The notes beneath the pieces are model-generated. The model was not told the origin of the DNA and did no database searches. It saw only the letters and a list, made by a program, of their open reading frames with translations. Below, in pieces: positions 60,411 to 64,000 of a DNA stretch of 64,000 nt. The translations under genes were made by a program, and so were the position numbers. The DNA lies in NCBI RefSeq assembly GCF_900176515.1, contig NZ_FWXV01000002.1, positions 620,001 to 684,000 on the forward strand, given 5' to 3'. The stretch's first letter is position 1. Each line of letters opens with the position of its first letter. The stretch comes from Kibdelosporangium aridum (GTDB lineage: Bacteria; Actinomycetota; Actinomycetes; Mycobacteriales; Pseudonocardiaceae).

Positions 60411-60553
60411 GAGTTACCTCCCCAGCGATAACTGCTTTGCCGCCTCCGACGCCACGCGCCGCCGCCTGGTTCCGATTGCCGGGATCTTTTCCCGGGCGAT
60501 CTAGGTGCACGCACCCTGTCGCACTCCGAGTCGTGTCGGCACGCTTCGGCCCG

Positions 60554-62101
60554 ATGCGTGCAATCAGGGGCTTCGGGTTGGCGGCGGTCGCGACGCTCGC
60601 GGTCGCCGGTGTAGCTGCGTTCGGCGACGGCAACCCCGTACAGGACACGCGTTTGCTGTCCGGTGCGGCGTGGCTGGCGTCCGGCAAGGTCGGTCAGGTG
60701 ACGCTGCTCGACGGTATGACTGCCGAGGTGTCGGCACAGGTTCAGGTGGCGCCGAGCGGTAACTCGCTCGACGTTGTGCAGCAGGGCTCCACCGCGTACG
60801 CCGTCGACAAGAGCGCGGGCACGATCCGCCGGATCGACGGCGCGACGTTCGACGTGGGCCCACCGGCAACGCCGATCGCCGACGCGTCCGGCGACCTCAC
60901 GGTCATCCCCGGCCGTACCGCTCTGTACACAGTGGACAACCGGCGGGGCATCCTTGCCGACACCGACCCTCGAACCCTGCAACGACGCGGCGAGATGATC
61001 TCCGTGGCGGACAAGCTCACCGCGGGCACCGCGACCGTCGACGACGACGGCGTGTTCTGGTCGATCGACCCGGCGACCGGCAAGGTCGCCAAAGTCCGCG
61101 ACGGACAGCGGTCGTTGCACGACGTCGCCGAGCCGGGTGACAGCCTGATCACGCTGACCAACGGGCATCCGGTGGTGATCGACCGGAAAGGCGCGCGGGC
61201 CATCAGCCTCAGCAGCACGACCGCGTCAGCCATCGACACGATCCAACTCGACATCCGCCCGGACGATGTGCTGCGAGCGAGCGGCTCACCGCACAACGAA
61301 CGCCTTTACGTCGTCCACAAACGCGGTGTGCTGACCGTCTGCGATCTGCTGGAAAGTGATTGCTCCAAGGTGATTCCGCTCGCCGGGAACAGTGATTTCG
61401 GCGCCCCGGTGGAAAGCGGCAACCGGTTGTTCGTGCCGAACTACGTCACCGGCGAGGTGTGGATCATCGATCTACAGCGCTCCGCGGTGGTCGGCAAACC
61501 GAAAGTCCTGGACACCGGTGCCGCCTTCCAGTTGCTCACCAAGGACGGCGTGGTTTTCTACAACGACCTGATGTCCGAGAAAGCGGGCGTCATCCAGCTG
61601 GACGGCACGGTCACGCCCACCGCGAAATACGACGCCAAGAACCCCAGCAAAGGCCTGACAATCCCAGCCACCGGCGGGCCGGGAACACCGCCACCGGCCA
61701 ATCCAGCCACGCCCAGTCCCGGAAAACCGAAACCCGGTACCGACAACTTCACGGCATCAGCCACTGAGACCGAGGTGCGGGCGACCTGGAAGGAAAACGC
61801 GCAGGTCGCTCTGACAGTGATCTGCGGTGGCCACTCCACGCCAGGCACCATCACTGTTCACAAGGGGCCCGCAGGCCATTGCGCCAGTCCCAACGGCGAT
61901 TTCGTCGTCTACGGCTATCCCGGCGACAAGATCGAGCTGCACGCCGCGCCGAATCTGTTCCCGCCGCCGGGCTACACCTATGTGTTCGCAGGCTGGGAAG
62001 GCGGCGGCTGCTCCGGTGCCCACCAGGCCTGCACGGTCACCCTCGCCAGAACGCCGGTGAAGGTCACCGGGACATTCGTGACGATGGAAACCACCGGTTA
62101 G
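60554..62101 (+). CDS. Secreted beta-propeller-like protein with C-terminal fibronectin/Ig-like region
   Basis: 515 aa. N-terminal hydrophobic signal/anchor (FGLAAVATLAVAGVAAFG). Residues ~35-385 have repeating strands typical of a propeller (AYAVDKSAGTIRRIDGA, ALYTVDNRRGILADTD, VFWSIDPATGKVAKVRDG, RLFVPNYVTGEVWIIDL). A Pro-rich linker leads to a ~100-aa domain (FTASATETEVRATWKENAQ, YVFAGWEGGGCSGAHQACTVTL). Divergent from the EspC-like pair and convergent with eccB, so likely part of the secretion locus. Function unknown. Confidence 0.8.
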   Translation: MRAIRGFGLAAVATLAVAGVAAFGDGNPVQDTRLLSGAAWLASGKVGQVTLLDGMTAEVSAQVQVAPSGNSLDVVQQGSTAYAVDKSAGTIRRIDGATFDVGPPATPIADASGDLTVIPGRTALYTVDNRRGILADTDPRTLQRRGEMISVADKLTAGTATVDDDGVFWSIDPATGKVAKVRDGQRSLHDVAEPGDSLITLTNGHPVVIDRKGARAISLSSTTASAIDTIQLDIRPDDVLRASGSPHNERLYVVHKRGVLTVCDLLESDCSKVIPLAGNSDFGAPVESGNRLFVPNYVTGEVWIIDLQRSAVVGKPKVLDTGAAFQLLTKDGVVFYNDLMSEKAGVIQLDGTVTPTAKYDAKNPSKGLTIPATGGPGTPPPANPATPSPGKPKPGTDNFTASATETEVRATWKENAQVALTVICGGHSTPGTITVHKGPAGHCASPNGDFVVYGYPGDKIELHAAPNLFPPPGYTYVFAGWEGGGCSGAHQACTVTLARTPVKVTGTFVTMETTG

Positions 62102-63729
62102 TTGCCGCCGCTGGCGGGCTGGCCCGCTTGTGCGGGCGGCGGTTCCACCCGGCCCGCGTTCGGATCCAACGGCACCGTGTCGTAGCTGCGGTTGACGTCC
62201 TTCGCCGACAACGAAGCCCCGTCCGGCAACAGCCTCACGATCGCGTCCGGCGCCGGGCTTTGCTTGTCGAGGCCGAGCGCGCCCGCGGTCCTGGTGTCCG
62301 GAATGCCATACTTCACACCACGGTCGGAGATCAGGTAGATCGGGCCGCGGTCGAAGTCCGCCTTGGACGACGAGCCCCTGGCCACCGCTGCCCGGCCCGG
62401 CGGCATGAAGAAGCCGTCGAGCTTCTGGCCGTCCGCACTCGGGGTGGAGATCTTCAGCGGCTGCATCCGGGTGCCCGACGCGTCCTTCGGGATGGGCAGC
62501 TCACCGCTGATGTGCAGCGACGTGTGGCCGTCGCGTGCGTCGCCAGTGCCCTGCAGGCTCCAGCCGAGGCACGCCACCGAGTTGCCCGCGGCCTGCGCCT
62601 TGAGCACGTCCGGCGGGGTCTCCGGCGACAGGTTGTCGTCGATCCGGTTCTGGATGGTCTGCGAGCCGATCCGGTCCGGCGAGACCTCCGGGATGCTCGC
62701 GCCACCCGCCGACTTCTCGTACCTGATCAGGTCGGCCGTGGTCGACTTGATCCGCTCGATGCCGTCGCTGTACTGGACGTAGTAGTCACGGTTGTTGGCG
62801 TTCTGCACCACGAACACCGCACCGACCGGGACACCGAGGTCGGACGTGCCGCTGCCGGAGATGGTCGGCGCGCTGAGCGCCTTCACCTCCGGAATGGCGT
62901 TCAGCATGCCGGTGCTGATCCGGCGGATGTCGCCCTCGTCCAGGTTGAGCGCCTGCGCCTCGGCCGACTTCGTGCCGTCGGCCTTCTTCGTCATGTCCAC
63001 TTCGGCGCGCACCGCGTTGGAGTTGCGCTCGTTGACGTTGCTGGGCGTGCGGTAGACCAGGTAGGTCTTCCTGTTCTCCGCCTGCACCAGCAGCGACTCG
63101 CCTGGCTGCAGCTCCCTGTTCAGGTCGCTGACCCCGGCGAGCACCGTGGTCTCGATGCCCTTCGCCTGCTGGGCCTCCGGCAACGACTGGTCGATCACGA
63201 TCCGGTCGCACACCGCCCAGTTGTCGGTGATCCGCTGGTCGTCGGTGGGCAGCAGCTGCGGGCCGTTCATGATCCCGGTCAGCTGCCGCTTCGGGATGTC
63301 CTTGAGGTCCTTGTCCGCGATCACCCTGGGGTTCTCCGGCGGGGTCGCCGGGGTGTCCGCGTTGTCCGAGCCGCCGCCGTTGCTCTGGCCCTGGTTCTGC
63401 TGGGCCAGCATCAGCAACCGGGCGGACGCCAGGTTGAACGTGGGTGTCAGCGTCTTCGGATTGCCGGAGACCACGTACACCGTGCCGGACGGCTCGGCGA
63501 TGATGATCCCGCTGTCCGGCAGGGCCGGCTTGGGTGACAGCAGGCCAACGATCACGAACCCGAGCACACCGATCGCGCCGAGGATGATCCCGACGGCGGT
63601 CGCACGCGAGTGCGTGCGCATCGGATCGTGCAGCATCACTGCGTCCTTACGGACCAGCGCGGACTGCATCCTTCGCAGCACGAAGCGATACGCCTGAACC
63701 TGAGACTTTGTCGTCGGTGTTGAGGGCAT
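62098..63729 (-). CDS. eccB: Type VII secretion core protein EccB
   Basis: 543 aa. The family N-terminus (TTKSQVQAYRFVLRRMQSALV, RKDAVMLHDPMRTHSRA) is followed by one membrane helix (AVGIILGAIGVLGFVIVGLL) and a large outer domain (SGTVYVVSGNPKTLTPTFNL, ASARLLM; CDRIVI). ATG 63729 is chosen by family length; a longer frame upstream lacks homology. Convergent with the propeller gene (4-nt overlap). Confidence 0.95.
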   Translation of the reverse strand: MPSTPTTKSQVQAYRFVLRRMQSALVRKDAVMLHDPMRTHSRATAVGIILGAIGVLGFVIVGLLSPKPALPDSGIIIAEPSGTVYVVSGNPKTLTPTFNLASARLLMLAQQNQGQSNGGGSDNADTPATPPENPRVIADKDLKDIPKRQLTGIMNGPQLLPTDDQRITDNWAVCDRIVIDQSLPEAQQAKGIETTVLAGVSDLNRELQPGESLLVQAENRKTYLVYRTPSNVNERNSNAVRAEVDMTKKADGTKSAEAQALNLDEGDIRRISTGMLNAIPEVKALSAPTISGSGTSDLGVPVGAVFVVQNANNRDYYVQYSDGIERIKSTTADLIRYEKSAGGASIPEVSPDRIGSQTIQNRIDDNLSPETPPDVLKAQAAGNSVACLGWSLQGTGDARDGHTSLHISGELPIPKDASGTRMQPLKISTPSADGQKLDGFFMPPGRAAVARGSSSKADFDRGPIYLISDRGVKYGIPDTRTAGALGLDKQSPAPDAIVRLLPDGASLSAKDVNRSYDTVPLDPNAGRVEPPPAQAGQPASGGN

Positions 63730-63856
63730 TCTCGGCCTGCAGCTCTCCCTGTCGCGGTACGGTTCCGCAGGATAGCCGTACCAGAAGGCGAGGGCTGGCA
63801 GTTCCGGTGAACTGGGGTTGACCAGCTTGACCATCGAGGGGAAGAGACGGATAGGG

Positions 63857-64000
63857 ATGTCGGTGACCACGCCTCCACGTCATGGCGGACCACCGCCGGG
63901 GGGACGTCCGCCAGGCGGTGGGCCACCTGGTGGAATGCCGCCGGGAGGACCGCCACCGGGCGGCAGGCCTCCTGGTGGGCGCCCACCCGGCCCGCCCGGT
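63857..64000 (+). CDS. Start of a Pro/Gly-rich protein, possible EccE (cut by window end)
   Basis: From ATG 63857 (or GTG 63863) an uninterrupted frame runs to the last base, reading MSVTTPPRHGG and then alternating PPG and GGRPPGG units. It is divergent from eccB with a ~127-bp gap. Non-mycobacterial ESX-4 loci usually include eccE near eccB, and a Pro/Gly-rich cytosolic N-terminus would be compatible, but nothing diagnostic is visible in 48 codons. Confidence 0.45.
   Translation, partial: MSVTTPPRHGGPPPGGRPPGGGPPGGMPPGGPPPGGRPPGGRPPGPPG

Overview
The window looks like a high-GC actinomycete chromosome. GTG and TTG starts are frequent, genes are packed with ATGA/GTGA overlaps, regulators with TANNNT-type -10 elements directly upstream of the start codon are common, and there is an ESX-4-like type VII secretion locus. 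Gene order from groEL to eccB resembles the M. tuberculosis Rv3417c (groEL1) to Rv3450c (eccB4) segment. Together with the Gly/Met-rich secretion substrates, this suggests a Pseudonocardiaceae-type organism; the genus cannot be fixed from the sequence alone.

Region 1 (1-9.2 kb): 3' part of a His-tailed groEL; a group-2 sigma-70 factor behind a possible 39-codon leader ORF and divergent from a TetR regulator; a Tat-exported PhoD phosphatase; a secreted two-domain amidase; and tsaD-rimI-tsaB (t6A tRNA modification and ribosomal protein acetylation).

Region 2 (9.2-17.6 kb): accessory genes lying between the two halves of the usual alr-hydrolase-tsaE-tsaB-rimI-tsaD cluster. They are MerR/thioredoxin, TetR/SDR, malonyl-CoA synthetase (matB) with a carboxyltransferase, an MFS exporter, and two tandem double-module Lrp regulators.

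Region 3 (17.6-33.5 kb): tsaE-hydrolase-alr, then regulators with small metabolic genes, three tandem secreted carboxylesterases plus a deletion remnant of a fourth, a GlxA-type regulator, the NAD(P)HX repair enzyme, an orphan DUF4157 putative metallopeptidase and a hydrolase with a Cys nucleophile.

Region 4 (33.5-40 kb): two tandem three-gene cassettes that I read as type VII secretion substrates (EspC-like small protein, large WxG protein, acidic coiled-coil protein), and a pair of proline-rich membrane proteins. Region 5 (40-42.5 kb): glmM, rpsI, rplM.

Region 6 (42.5-64 kb): the ESX-4-like locus. It holds two WXG100 proteins, an Hsp70-like/type VII secretion-associated fusion, an embedded two-component system, mycP, eccD, eccC, a third large/EspC-like substrate pair, a secreted propeller-like protein, eccB, and the start of a Pro/Gly-rich gene that may be eccE. 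A short accessory block (hydrolase, luciferase-like oxidoreductase, TetR, AraC, VOC) sits inside it.

Most notable: three large secretion substrates share an unexplained C-terminal signature (a Gly/Met-rich stretch followed by a DLF-acidic tail). Other points worth attention are the leader peptide on the sigma gene, the widespread leaderless-start signature, and the carboxylesterase array with its remnant.
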